A stretch of 64,000 nucleotides of DNA. Origin: Rhodococcus triatomae. Its GTDB lineage: Bacteria; Actinomycetota; Actinomycetes; Mycobacteriales; Mycobacteriaceae. Made by a program: the position numbers and the translations under genes. The DNA lies in the NCBI RefSeq assembly GCF_014217785.1, contig NZ_CP048814.1:2542001-2606000 (forward strand). Direction: 5' to 3'. Shown here in pieces: positions 17,102-25,486 of this stretch (positions are counted from its first letter, which is position 1; every line of letters begins with the position of its first letter). The notes beneath the pieces were generated by a model, which saw only the letters and a program-made list of their open reading frames with translations, was not told the DNA's origin and did no database searches.

Positions 17102-17583
17102 GCCTGCCGCCCTTCGAGCGGGTCGTCGCCGCGCACTCGGAGATGGTGCTGCGGGTGTGCCGCGCCGTCGTCGGGCCGGTGGACGCCGACGACGCCTGGT
17201 CCGAGACGTTCCTCGCCGCGATGCGGGCCTATCCGGAACTCCCGCCCGGGAGCAACGTCGAGGCGTGGCTGGTGACCATCGCGCACCGGAAGGCGATCGA
17301 CGTGCACCGGGCGGCCGGCCGACGAGCCGTCCCGGTCGAAAGCCTTCCGGACCGGCCGAGCCGCGACGGGATCCCGGATTCGCGTGACGACGCGCTCGAT
17401 GCGGCGCTCGCGGCGCTCCCGCCCAAGCAGCGTGCCGCCGTCGCCTACCACCACCTGGCCGGTCTGCCCTACGACGAGATCGCCCGCATCCTCGGCAACT
17501 CGCCCGCGGCGGCGCGACGGGCCGCCGCCGACGGGGTCGCTTCCCTCCGCAAGAACCTCGCCTCCACTCGGGAGTACCGATGA
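17098..17583 (+). CDS. ECF-type RNA polymerase sigma factor
   Basis: 161 residues from a GTG at 17098. Region 2 is seen as VAAHSEMVLRVCRAVVG with DADDAWSETFLAAMRAY and W-LVTIAHRKAIDVHRA. Region 4 is LPPKQRAAVAYHHLAGLPYDEIARILGNSPAAARRAAADGV. The linker is short, as in small ECF sigma factors. No anti-sigma gene is adjacent; instead it is locked by four-base overlaps between two DNA-alkylation repair genes, so it may direct transcription of a repair regulon. Its target promoter cannot be told from the window. Confidence 0.88.
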   Translation: MSLPPFERVVAAHSEMVLRVCRAVVGPVDADDAWSETFLAAMRAYPELPPGSNVEAWLVTIAHRKAIDVHRAAGRRAVPVESLPDRPSRDGIPDSRDDALDAALAALPPKQRAAVAYHHLAGLPYDEIARILGNSPAAARRAAADGVASLRKNLASTREYR

Positions 17584-18188
17584 CCCACGCAGACAGTCTC
17601 TTCGGCGAGTACGCCGTGCCCTCGGAAGCCGACTCGGCTCGGCTGCGCGATCGCCTCGCCCGCAGCTCCGACGCGGCCGGTGACCTCGACGTCGCCTACC
17701 GCACGATGGATACCCCGGTCGGTGAGCTGTTGCTGGCCGCCACCTCCGCCGGGCTGGTTCGCGTGGCATACCTGCGCAGCGCGGGGCTCGACGCGGAACT
17801 CGTCGAACTGTCCGGGGCGATCAGCCCGCGGATACTCCGCGCGCCCGGGAGGCTCGAGGACGCCGTGCGGGAACTCGACGAGTACTTCGTCGGGCGACGC
17901 ACCACGTTCGATCTCGCTTTCGATCTCCGTCTCACACACGGTTTCCGCCGCGAGGTGGTGTCCCGGCTCCCGCACATCGGGTACGGGCACACGGCGAGCT
18001 ATGCCGAGATCGCCGCTGCGGCGGGAAGCCCCCGCGCGGTCCGTGCGGTGGGGACGGCGTGCGCGCTCAACCCGCTGCCGATCGTGGTGCCGTGCCATCG
18101 GGTCGTGCGCAGCGACGGCAGCCTGGGTCGATATGCGGGCGGAGCGGAGGCGAAGGCCGCCCTGCTGGCTCTCGAACAGGCCGCCTGA
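17580..18188 (+). CDS. second methylated-DNA--protein-cysteine methyltransferase
   Basis: 202 residues. Catalytic motif PCHRVVRSDGSLGRYAGG near residue 170, and YGHTASYAEIAAAAG in the helix-turn-helix region. The first 40 residues (SLFGEYAVPSEADSARLRDRL) form an extra helical leader absent from the first copy. Overall it resembles the first methyltransferase only in the C-terminal domain, so the two are distant paralogues rather than a recent duplication. Its ATG overlaps the sigma factor stop (ATGA). The long N-terminal leader could mediate interaction with the neighbouring sigma factor; this is only a guess. Confidence 0.9.
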   Translation: MTHADSLFGEYAVPSEADSARLRDRLARSSDAAGDLDVAYRTMDTPVGELLLAATSAGLVRVAYLRSAGLDAELVELSGAISPRILRAPGRLEDAVRELDEYFVGRRTTFDLAFDLRLTHGFRREVVSRLPHIGYGHTASYAEIAAAAGSPRAVRAVGTACALNPLPIVVPCHRVVRSDGSLGRYAGGAEAKAALLALEQAA

Positions 18189-18219
18189 ACGCGAGCCGTC
18201 GCCGGAGGAGGGCGCCTGA

Positions 18220-19557
18220 TCAGGACGGCGTGGGTGCCTTCGCCCGGTGAACACGCCGCAGCCCGCGACGGTCGTAGAGCATGGTGACGACACCGCCGAC
18301 GACCAGGCCGAAGAGGAGCCCGAACACCGTCATCCATGCTGCCTGGCCGAGACCGGCGTCGGGATTGGCGTCGAAGAACAGGATCGCCCGCACCCCGACG
18401 TAGATCTGGTGCATGGGTTCGAAGTTGGCGAGCCAGGCGTACAGCGGCGGGGCGGCGTCGAGGGGGATCGCGCCACCGGAGGACGGGAGCCCGAGGATGA
18501 TGAAGACGAACAGGTTGATGAGCAGCCCGAGATTGCCGAAGATCGCCATGACCGAGATCGAGGTGATCCCGACCGCGGCGATCGCGAGGGCACCGTACTG
18601 ATAGAGAGCCAAGGGCTGCGGCACCGGCAGGCCGAGCAGTATCGATATCCACAGATACACCGCGGACACGACGAACCCGAGGACGACCATCATCGCCCAT
18701 TTGACGAGCAGGGTCTGGAACCGTGACAGGGGAACCGACTCGTTGTGCAGGTACAGCGGCCCGACCTCGGTGGGAGTGAATCCGAGCATGCCGTCGACGA
18801 CGGTGTTGACGATGGTGGCGCCGGTGAACCCCGCGAGCACGAGCAGCAGCGTGAAGTAGAAGGCGGCGAGCCCGAACCCGGTGCCCGGCGGCAGCGGGTT
18901 GTTCTCGACCAGCCGCACGTCCACCGGCTCGCTCAGCAGGAGCGAACTCGCGCCGGACAGTTGCAGATCCGGTGCCGTGGCCGCCAGTTCGGCCGTGACC
19001 TGCTCGGTGAGCTGACGTCCCATCTGTTCGTTGAGGGACGTGCCGACACGCTCACCGATGACGCGGGCGATGTTCCCCGCGAGTGTCCCCGACCGCGGGT
19101 TGGTGTAGACGGTGATGACCGGACGCTCGATGTCGCCCGGCACGACACTCGCCTGGGCGAGGATCATGGTCCGCTTGGTGAAGTCCAGCGGAACGACGAT
19201 GGCTCCGTAGATCTTTCCGGTGTTCAGCTCCTGCTGGGCCTGGGCGATGCCCATCGGGCGCAGATCGATCTGGTTCGGGTCCACCTCGTCGGCCAGGCCC
19301 GCGACGACCTGGTCACCGAGCACCACGTGTTCGGGGGGATCGGAGCCCACCATGATGTCGCCGTCGTCCCGGTTGACGACGGCGATCGGAAAGTTGTTCA
19401 TGTTGCGCTCGGGATCGAGCATCGAGTCCATGTAGAGCGCCCCGAGTATCGCCATGACGAAGGTGACGAGGGCGATCGGTGCGATCCAGAACCGCGGCGA
19501 GCCGACGATCCTGCGCACCGATTCTGTACGTCCGGCTGGTGGGTCGACATCCGTCAT
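18220..19557 (-). CDS. YhgE/Pip-like ABC-2-type membrane protein
   Basis: 445 residues from ATG 19557. One TM near residue 25 (FWIAPIALVTFVMAILGALYM), a large extracytoplasmic domain (about 50-215) containing FPIAVVNRDDG and ELNTGKIYGAIVVP, then six C-terminal TMs. This is the layout of the YhgE/Pip and DUF3533 families, related to ABC-2 permeases and often linked to type VII secretion or export. A longer frame to 19683 would run through the promoter palindrome, so the 19557 start is preferred. Divergent from an acyl-CoA dehydrogenase; no ATPase partner is adjacent. Substrate unknown. Confidence 0.8.
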   Translation of the reverse strand: MTDVDPPAGRTESVRRIVGSPRFWIAPIALVTFVMAILGALYMDSMLDPERNMNNFPIAVVNRDDGDIMVGSDPPEHVVLGDQVVAGLADEVDPNQIDLRPMGIAQAQQELNTGKIYGAIVVPLDFTKRTMILAQASVVPGDIERPVITVYTNPRSGTLAGNIARVIGERVGTSLNEQMGRQLTEQVTAELAATAPDLQLSGASSLLLSEPVDVRLVENNPLPPGTGFGLAAFYFTLLLVLAGFTGATIVNTVVDGMLGFTPTEVGPLYLHNESVPLSRFQTLLVKWAMMVVLGFVVSAVYLWISILLGLPVPQPLALYQYGALAIAAVGITSISVMAIFGNLGLLINLFVFIILGLPSSGGAIPLDAAPPLYAWLANFEPMHQIYVGVRAILFFDANPDAGLGQAAWMTVFGLLFGLVVGGVVTMLYDRRGLRRVHRAKAPTPS

Positions 19558-19665
19558 GCCACTCAGTGTGGGCGAACCACCCCCGTCTGTCCGGCCATTC
19601 GGCGACGTGACCTCCGCTACGTCGCGTCCCGTGGACGGGGTGCCCGAGGCCGGATCCAGTATTGA

Positions 19666-19685
19666 AGTTGAATCCAGATTCAACT
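19666..19685. promoter_or_regulatory. AGTTGAATC-CA-GATTCAACT inverted repeat
   Basis: A perfect 9-bp-arm inverted repeat with a 2-base spacer, centred 61 bases before the acyl-CoA dehydrogenase start and 118 bases before the YhgE-like start. Good operator candidate for a TetR or other dimeric regulator. Confidence 0.7.
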
Positions 19686-19736
19686 ATGCTCCGGACACGA
19701 TCACGCGTCATGTCACGCCGATGTCAGGAGTATCCG

Positions 19737-20969
19737 ATGCCGTTGTTCGAGTTCTCCGAACAGGCCGAACAGTACCGGTCCGATCTGCTCGAGTTCATGG
19801 ATTCGCACGTCTACCCGGCGGAGGCGGTCTACGAGCAGCAGATGCGCGAGGCCGGCGATCCGCACTTCCAGCCGCCGATCCTGGAAGATCTCAAGGTCGA
19901 GGCACGCCGGCGCGGGCTGTGGAACCTCTTCCTGCCGGACTCGGAATGGGGCGCGGGCCTGTCCAACCTCGACTACGCGCCGCTCGCGGAGATCATGGGC
20001 CGTAGCCCGCTGGCGCCGGAGGCGTGCAACTGTAACGCGCCGGACACCGGCAACATGGAGATCCTCGCGCTGTTCGGTACGGCGGAGCACAAGGAGAAGT
20101 ATCTGAAGCCGTTGCTCGAGGGCGCCATCCGCTCGGCGTTCGCCATGACCGAACCCGCCGTCGCCAGCTCCGATGCCACGAACATCCGGATGAGCATGGT
20201 CCGCGACGGCGACGACTACGTCCTCGACGGCCGAAAGTGGTTCGCCTCCAATGCGATGCACCGCAATTGCAAGGTGCTCATCGTGATGGGCAAGACCGAC
20301 CCGGACGCGGCCCCGCATCGGCAGCAGTCGATGCTCGTCGTCCCGATCGACGCCCCCGGCGTAACCGTGGTGCGCAATCTTCCGGTGTTCGGCTACCACG
20401 ACCGGGAGGGCCACGCGGAGATCTCCTTCGAGAACGTGCGGGTTCCCTCGAAGGACATCCTCGCCGGCCCCGGCGAGGGTTTCGCGATCAGTCAGGCGCG
20501 GCTCGGTCCGGGGCGGATCCATCACTGCATGCGAGCCATCGGAATGGCGGAGCGCGCGCTCGAGCTGATGTGCACCCGGGCGAGTACGAGGGTCACCTTC
20601 GGGCAGGTCCTCGCCCGCCGGTCGAACATCCAGGACTGGATCGCCGAGGCGCGTATCGAGATCGAGATGGTGCGGCTGCTGACCCTGAAGGCGGCACACA
20701 TGATGGACACCGTCGGAAACAAGGAGGCGCGCACCGAGATCGCGGCGATCAAGGTGGCGGCCCCGAACATGGCCCTGAAGATCGTGGACCGGGCGATCCA
20801 GGTGCACGGCGGCGCAGGCGTCACCGACGACTTCCCGCTCGCGATGGCGTACGCACATCTGCGCACGCTGCGGCTGGCGGACGGCCCGGACGAGGTGCAC
20901 AAGCGCGCCATCGCCCGCCAGGAGCTGCGCAGGTATCGCGACCTGATGACCGAATCCGGAGGACACTGA
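19737..20969 (+). CDS. acyl-CoA dehydrogenase, ACAD11-like subgroup
   Basis: 410 residues from ATG 19737 with AGGAG seven bases upstream. Motifs: [18 protein letters not shown] near residue 133, [39 protein letters not shown] and the C-terminal [18 protein letters not shown]. The DGPDE loop carries Asp in place of the usual catalytic Glu, like the 9711 enzyme. The N-terminus ([24 protein letters not shown]) is the standard helical bundle. It is followed after two bases by an SDR gene, forming a two-gene operon. Probable oxidation of a branched or hydroxylated acyl-CoA. Confidence 0.93.
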   Translation: MPLFEFSEQAEQYRSDLLEFMDSHVYPAEAVYEQQMREAGDPHFQPPILEDLKVEARRRGLWNLFLPDSEWGAGLSNLDYAPLAEIMGRSPLAPEACNCNAPDTGNMEILALFGTAEHKEKYLKPLLEGAIRSAFAMTEPAVASSDATNIRMSMVRDGDDYVLDGRKWFASNAMHRNCKVLIVMGKTDPDAAPHRQQSMLVVPIDAPGVTVVRNLPVFGYHDREGHAEISFENVRVPSKDILAGPGEGFAISQARLGPGRIHHCMRAIGMAERALELMCTRASTRVTFGQVLARRSNIQDWIAEARIEIEMVRLLTLKAAHMMDTVGNKEARTEIAAIKVAAPNMALKIVDRAIQVHGGAGVTDDFPLAMAYAHLRTLRLADGPDEVHKRAIARQELRRYRDLMTESGGH

Positions 20970-20971
20970 CC

Positions 20972-21760
20972 ATGACCGAGGACAACACGTCGGCCCGGGA
21001 GGCCACGCAGGATCTCGCCGGTCGCACGGCGATCGTCACCGGGGCATCCCGCGGCATCGGCCTGGCCACGGCGGCGGAGCTCGCGGCCCGCGGGGCCGAT
21101 GTCGTACTCACCTCCCGCAAGCAAGAGTCCGCGGACGAGGCTGCGGCCGGAATCGATGGTAGCGCAGTCGGTTACGGTGCCCATGCCGTCGACGAGGACG
21201 CCGCTCGGGCATGCATCGACTTCACGCTCGAGAAGTTCGGCAGGATCGACATCCTGGTCAACAACGCGGGGACCAATCCCGCGTTCGGCCCGGTGATCGA
21301 CCAGGACCACGCGCGTTTCGCCAAGACCTTCGACGTCAACCTGTGGGCGCCGGTGCTGTGGACGTCGCTCGCGGCACGGGCCTGGATGCGCGAGCACGGT
21401 GGCGCGGTGGTGAACACCGCCTCCATCGGCGGTATGGGATTCGAGGCGGGCCTCGGTGTCTACAACGCGTCCAAGGCCGCACTCATCCACCTCACGAAAC
21501 AACTGGCGCTGGAGTTGTCGCCGACGATCCGGGTCAACGCCGTGGCCCCCGGTGTCGTGCGCACCAGGCTGGCCGAGGCGCTGTGGCGCGACCACGAGCA
21601 GCTGGTCGCCGCGGGCACGGCACTGGGCCGCATCGGTGAGCCGGAGGACATCGCCTCGGCCATCGCGTATCTCGTCTCCGACGGCGCGAAGTGGATCACC
21701 GGCGAGACGATGGTGATCGACGGTGGTCAGCGCCTCGGCAACGTCCAGATGTTCCGTTAG
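20972..21760 (+). CDS. SDR-family oxidoreductase
   Basis: 262 residues. Classical SDR: TGASRGIG near residue 24, NNAGTNP, catalytic Y-x-x-x-K as YNASK, and the ending ITGETMVIDGGQRLG. GGAGGA upstream. It follows the acyl-CoA dehydrogenase by two bases and its TAG overlaps the stop of the convergent TetR gene. Similar ACAD-SDR pairs occur widely in actinobacterial beta-oxidation loci. Likely an NAD-dependent hydroxyacyl-CoA or alcohol dehydrogenase of the same pathway. Confidence 0.9.
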   Translation: MTEDNTSAREATQDLAGRTAIVTGASRGIGLATAAELAARGADVVLTSRKQESADEAAAGIDGSAVGYGAHAVDEDAARACIDFTLEKFGRIDILVNNAGTNPAFGPVIDQDHARFAKTFDVNLWAPVLWTSLAARAWMREHGGAVVNTASIGGMGFEAGLGVYNASKAALIHLTKQLALELSPTIRVNAVAPGVVRTRLAEALWRDHEQLVAAGTALGRIGEPEDIASAIAYLVSDGAKWITGETMVIDGGQRLGNVQMFR

Positions 21761-22341
21761 CGGTCTGCGGGGCGCTGCCCCGCCGGGGAACCGGTGACCA
21801 CCGGGGCGACGAAGCGCGCGAGCATGTCTCGCTCCTCCGCGTCGTCCGCCCCGGGAACGGTCAGCAGTGACACGATGATCCGCACCAGCCACTTCGCGGC
21901 CGCCGGGGCGTCCGCGGCTCCGGATCCAGCGAGGAAAGCCGTCGCCAGGGACGAGATCACCTCCGACGTGTGGGACAGTTCCGCGGCCAGACCGGAGTTC
22001 CCCATCCGGAACCAGGCGGCGAGGATCGGCTCCTCGCGGACCAGTCGCACGGCGGTCAGGGCAGCCGCCACGACCCGTTCCTCCGGGTCGTCGGTCCCGG
22101 ACACCGATTCGGCGACACGGGCGCCTATCCGCCGCGCCTCGCGGTGGACGAACGCCGACTGCAGGGCGGCCCGGTTGTCGAAATAGCGGTAGAGGGTGGC
22201 GCGCGAACAGCCGGCCGCGGTCGCCACGTCCCCCATACCCACCGAGTCGATGCCACGCTCGGCGAACAGCTGTGCCGCAGCGTCGAGGATTCGCTGGGCG
22301 GCCGCACTCGAGCGCTCGTCGCGCATCCAGTCGCCGCTCAT
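21757..22341 (-). CDS. TetR/AcrR-family transcriptional regulator
   Basis: 194 residues. N-terminal DNA-binding domain RILDAAAQLFAERGIDSVGMGDVATAAGCSRATLYRYFDNRAAL, residues about 16-60. Its ATG overlaps the stop of the P450 gene (ATGA), so it is co-transcribed with the cytochrome and likely regulates it, perhaps through the TTGTC-N7-GACAA repeat at the P450 start. The stop codon TAA overlaps the convergent SDR stop. The ligand domain gives no clue to the inducer. Confidence 0.9.
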   Translation of the reverse strand: MSGDWMRDERSSAAAQRILDAAAQLFAERGIDSVGMGDVATAAGCSRATLYRYFDNRAALQSAFVHREARRIGARVAESVSGTDDPEERVVAAALTAVRLVREEPILAAWFRMGNSGLAAELSHTSEVISSLATAFLAGSGAADAPAAAKWLVRIIVSLLTVPGADDAEERDMLARFVAPVVTGSPAGQRPADR

Positions 22342-23558
22342 GCCACTGCCCGGAACGGGACGTGGAGTGGCCGACGCACGTAGTTGCCGTCCGCGTAGAC
22401 CACCGCGTCGACGTCCACGACGAACTCCGGGCAGCGTGCGAGCAACTCCTCGAGGGCGACCCGTGCCTGCATCCGCGCGGCCGCTGCGCCCAGGCAGTGG
22501 TGCGCGCCGTGGCTGAACGTGAGGATTTGCTTCGGGCGCCGTCGGATGTCGAGTTCCTCGGCATCGGGTCCGAACGCCCTGGGGTCGCGATTTGCGGAAC
22601 CGTAGAGCAGCAACACCTTCCGGCCGCGGGGAATGGTCGTGCCCGCGACGGTGACATCCTCCGTGGTGGTGCGAGCCAGGCCCTGTACCGGTGAGGTCAG
22701 CCGGAGGAACTCCTCGACGGCATCGGCGATCAGGGACGGATCCGAGGCGAGCGCGCGCTGCTGTTCGGGGTTCCGGGTGAGTAGTTGCACGGCGCCTCCG
22801 AGCATTCCGGTGGTGGTGTCGTTGCCGCCCGTGACCATCGTGAAGGCGAATCCGAGGATCGAGAGCATCCCGGCGACGTCGCCGTCCGCGCCCATGCCCG
22901 CCGCCACGAGATGCGAGATCGTGTCGTCGCCCGGGTCGCGGCGGCGCATCTCGATCAGCCCGCCGAAGTACGCCATCAGTTCGGTGACCGCGTCGGCCGC
23001 CTCGATGGCGTTACCGTTCGCGTTCGCGGCGACGATGGCCTCGGTCCAGCCGTCGAATCGGGCCCTGTCGGCCTCCGGCACTCCGAGATAGTGGGCCACG
23101 ACCATGCTGGGCAGGGGTTTGAAGAGCTGCGTCACCACGTCCCCTTCGCCGGCTGCCCGCAGCTCCTCGATGCGTCGGACGACGAACTCCCGCACCGCGG
23201 GCTCCACCGCGGTGACCTGGCGAGGAGTGAATCCCCGGGACACCAGCCGCCGGAAGGCGGTGTGATCCGGCGGGTCGAGCATGACCAGCGGTGGATTGTC
23301 CGCGAGTCCGATCTTCTCGAGTTCGCCGTAGGTGACGGTCAGCCCCTGCCCGGAGGAGAACCGTTCGTGGTCTCGGGCGGCCGCATAGACGTCTGCGTGC
23401 CGGGAGAGCACCCAGTAGTCGGCCCCCGGGTCCTCGTCCGGGACGACGTGGTGCACCGGGTCGTGTTCGCGCAGGTCGGCGTACATCTGCCACGGCGAGC
23501 GCCAGGAGGCACCGGAGAGCGGGCGGAACGACACTGGTCGAGACACTCCTGTTGTCAT
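22338..23558 (-). CDS. cytochrome P450
   Basis: 406 residues, normal for a soluble bacterial P450. Heme loop FSHGAHHCLGAAAARMQ near residue 345 with the Cys ligand; I-helix VTGGNDTTTG near 240 (Asn in the usual Ala/Gly-Gly-x-Asp-Thr-Thr pattern); K-helix E-x-x-R as EEFLR; PERF-region RDPRAFGPDAEELDIRR. It uses electrons from a ferredoxin and reductase, neither of which is nearby. The frame is open to 23936 but real P450 sequence begins at the ATG at 23558. The acyl-CoA dehydrogenases around it make fatty acid, terpene or sterol side-chain hydroxylation plausible. Confidence 0.93.
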   Translation of the reverse strand: MTTGVSRPVSFRPLSGASWRSPWQMYADLREHDPVHHVVPDEDPGADYWVLSRHADVYAAARDHERFSSGQGLTVTYGELEKIGLADNPPLVMLDPPDHTAFRRLVSRGFTPRQVTAVEPAVREFVVRRIEELRAAGEGDVVTQLFKPLPSMVVAHYLGVPEADRARFDGWTEAIVAANANGNAIEAADAVTELMAYFGGLIEMRRRDPGDDTISHLVAAGMGADGDVAGMLSILGFAFTMVTGGNDTTTGMLGGAVQLLTRNPEQQRALASDPSLIADAVEEFLRLTSPVQGLARTTTEDVTVAGTTIPRGRKVLLLYGSANRDPRAFGPDAEELDIRRRPKQILTFSHGAHHCLGAAAARMQARVALEELLARCPEFVVDVDAVVYADGNYVRRPLHVPFRAVA

Positions 23559-23568
23559 GTATCGACAA
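23552..23568. promoter_or_regulatory. TTGTC-N7-GACAA inverted repeat at the P450 start
   Basis: TTGTC (23552-23556) and GACAA (23564-23568) flank the P450 start codon; a further GAGACAA follows at 23571. A repressor bound here would cover the translation start of a short-leader transcript. The co-transcribed TetR is the obvious candidate. Confidence 0.45.
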
Positions 23569-23608
23569 TGAGACAACTCGAGCAAAGTGTCAAGGGTGGC
23601 CACCGTGG

Positions 23609-23836
23609 TCAGGCCGCCTGCGTGACCTCCACCCAGGCATCGATGGTCGGTTCGGCGACGAGATCGACCAGGTCCACGTCGGTGCCGCCCGACCGCCACC
23701 GTTCGACCAGAGTCATGGCGCGAATCGAGTCGAGGCCCTCGTCGAGAAGATTCGCGGTGTCCTCGATATCGGTGAGGGGAACGCCGAGCACCTCGGCCAC
23801 GTCGCCTCGGATCTGTTCGCGGGTCAGGTGAGTCAC
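23609..23836 (-). CDS. aryl carrier protein for siderophore assembly
   Basis: 75 residues from a GTG at 23836 with GGAGG six bases upstream. A single acyl-carrier-protein fold with the phosphopantetheine site LLDEGLDSIRAM, Ser near residue 37. The sequence after it (LVERWRSGGTDVDLVDLVAEPTIDAW) closely follows the C-terminal ArCP domain of EntB/DhbB. Such domains hold salicylate or 2,3-dihydroxybenzoate for NRPS siderophore assembly. Here it is free-standing, without the isochorismatase domain. The neighbouring exporter and isochorismate synthase support the role. Confidence 0.82.
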   Translation of the reverse strand: MTHLTREQIRGDVAEVLGVPLTDIEDTANLLDEGLDSIRAMTLVERWRSGGTDVDLVDLVAEPTIDAWVEVTQAA

Positions 23837-23995
23837 CGATCGCCTCCATCTGCTGTACGGGATGTCCGTGTCGTCCGTCTGTCCGGTCGTGGGTGGTAGG
23901 AGTGTCGTCGCCGAACAGTCGTCCGTCGCCGAGCATTGTGCGGGGGCCTGTGTCCTGGAGGGTGGCCTCCGGGGTAGGTTCCCGAACGTACCTAC

Positions 23996-24014
23996 TTAGC
24001 GAAGCCTAACTATA
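23996..24014. promoter_or_regulatory. IdeR/DmdR-like iron box (weak)
   Basis: The 19 bases TTAGCGAAGCCTAACTATA match the IdeR consensus (TTAGGTTAGGCTAACCTAA) at about 12 positions. It lies between the aryl carrier protein and the exporter; a neighbouring GTAGGT-N10-ACCTAC repeat (23974-23995) may be part of the same control region. Confidence 0.55.
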
Positions 24015-24016
24015 TG

Positions 24017-24070
24017 CACCCCGGCGAAGCCGGACCGTATCCACACCCCGGCGAGGCCGGACCGTATTCA
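24017..24070 (+). repeat. 27-bp tandem duplication upstream of the exporter
   Basis: Two 27-bp units (24017-24043, 24044-24070) with three differences; the first five bases recur at 24071. Because 27 is a multiple of three, the copies read in frame with the exporter as (HPGEAGPYP) repeated, from an ATG at 24014. Confidence 0.85.
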
Positions 24071-24085
24071 CACCGAGGGGAACGT

Positions 24086-25354
24086 ATGACGAGGGCGCAA
24101 GCCTCCCGTTTCGCGATCGACCTGTCTCCGCTGCGAGGCAGCCGGGAATTCCGGTACATCTTCGTCGCCCGCACGGTGTCGATCTTCGGCATCGGCATGA
24201 TCCTGGTCGCGGTTCCGCTCCAGGTCTACGACATGACCGGCTCGACCTTCGCCGTCGGTACTGCGGCCGTGGCGGTCGGTGCCGCAGTCTTCGTCGGCAC
24301 CCTGTTCGGGGGTGTCCTCGCCGATCGCTTCGACCGGCGGGTCGTCATCTCGATCGCCCGATCGGTCGCGGGCGTGGCGTTCGCGTTGCTCGCGGTCAAC
24401 GCCTTCGTGCCGACGCCGCAGTTGTGGGCGATCTACGTGTGTGGGGTGATCGACGGCCTGGCAGGCGGAGTGTCGTCGACCGCGCTCATGGCGGTCATCC
24501 CGTCGTTGCTGCCGAAGGCGAAGATGGCAGCGGCCGGTGCGTTGATGACCGTCATGGCGGATCTGGGGACCGTGGCATCGCCCGCGCTCGGCGGCCTGAT
24601 CATCGCGTCCTCCTCGGTGGGTGTCGCCTACACGGTGGCGGCGCTCTCGGCGGTGGTGACCACCTACTGCATCGCTCGGTTGCCCTCGCTGCCGCCGCCC
24701 GTGCGCAACACGGAGAATCCGCTGCGCTCGGTGGCAGGCGGGTTCTCCTACGCCGCCCACGATCCGGTGGTGGGCGGGACGTTGCTCGTCGGCTTCTGCG
24801 CGATGATGCTCACGGGGTGGAACGTCCTCCTGCCGGCGTTCGCGCGCGAGGTGCTCGATGCCGGCCCCGCACTGACCGGCCTGCTCTACAGCGCCCCGGC
24901 GATCGGTGCCCTGGCCGGCTCGCTCACCAGTGGATGGACCGGAACGACGAGGCGGTCCGGGCTCATCGTCTTCGCGTCGTCGATCGTCGCCGCGGCCGGG
25001 TTGGCGGGGGTCGGCGCGGCGCCGCTGTTCCTGGTGGCCTTCCTCGGCCTGGTGGCGCACGGGTTCGGCCGGGTGATCGGGGACATCCTGCGGTACGCCA
25101 TCATCCAGACCCAGACCCCGGAGGAGTACCGCGGACGGATGGCCGGCGTGTGGGGCGCGCAGATCTCCACCGGGGTGGCCGTGGGTGCGCTCGTCGCCGG
25201 TGTCGTCGGTAGCCTGGTGGGGCCACAGGCCGCTTTTCTCGTATACGGCCTCGCGGGCGTCGTGGTCCTCGGGCTCCTCGCGGTGGTCCTGCGCGGTCTG
25301 CGGACACATGCCGGACATCAGCCGGAGGTTCAGGTCGCAGCCGAGTCCGGCTAG
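24086..25354 (+). CDS. MFS exporter, EntS-like siderophore exporter
   Basis: 422 residues from ATG 24086 with GAGGGG upstream. Twelve predicted TMs. It has the EntS-family features: an N-terminal FRYIFVARTVSIFGIGMILVAVPLQVYDMTGS and the loop-2/3 motif GGVLADRFDRR near residue 80. EntS exports enterobactin across the inner membrane. Beside an iron box, an aryl carrier protein and isochorismate synthase, siderophore export is the natural role. An alternative in-frame start at 24014 would add a repeat-encoded 24-residue leader and overlap the iron box, so it is less likely. Confidence 0.88.
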   Translation: MTRAQASRFAIDLSPLRGSREFRYIFVARTVSIFGIGMILVAVPLQVYDMTGSTFAVGTAAVAVGAAVFVGTLFGGVLADRFDRRVVISIARSVAGVAFALLAVNAFVPTPQLWAIYVCGVIDGLAGGVSSTALMAVIPSLLPKAKMAAAGALMTVMADLGTVASPALGGLIIASSSVGVAYTVAALSAVVTTYCIARLPSLPPPVRNTENPLRSVAGGFSYAAHDPVVGGTLLVGFCAMMLTGWNVLLPAFAREVLDAGPALTGLLYSAPAIGALAGSLTSGWTGTTRRSGLIVFASSIVAAAGLAGVGAAPLFLVAFLGLVAHGFGRVIGDILRYAIIQTQTPEEYRGRMAGVWGAQISTGVAVGALVAGVVGSLVGPQAAFLVYGLAGVVVLGLLAVVLRGLRTHAGHQPEVQVAAESG

Positions 25355-25417
25355 GGGCCGGTGGACTACCGGATCCCGGTGTGAACGACACCACTCCGTT
25401 GCCAAGGAGGGTGGGTG

Positions 25418-25436
25418 TCAGGTTAGCCTAACCACA
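25418..25436 (+). promoter_or_regulatory. IdeR/DmdR iron box
   Basis: TCAGGTTAGCCTAACCACA contains the perfect palindrome GGTTAGCCTAACC (one central asymmetry) and matches the 19-bp IdeR consensus at about 15 positions. It lies 51 bases before the preferred isochorismate synthase start, so IdeR with Fe2+ should repress this gene. Confidence 0.85.
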
Positions 25437-25486
25437 TGCCGCAGGTGCTCGGGAGGCGGCGGAACCGGAACGGCGGAAGGGCAGGA

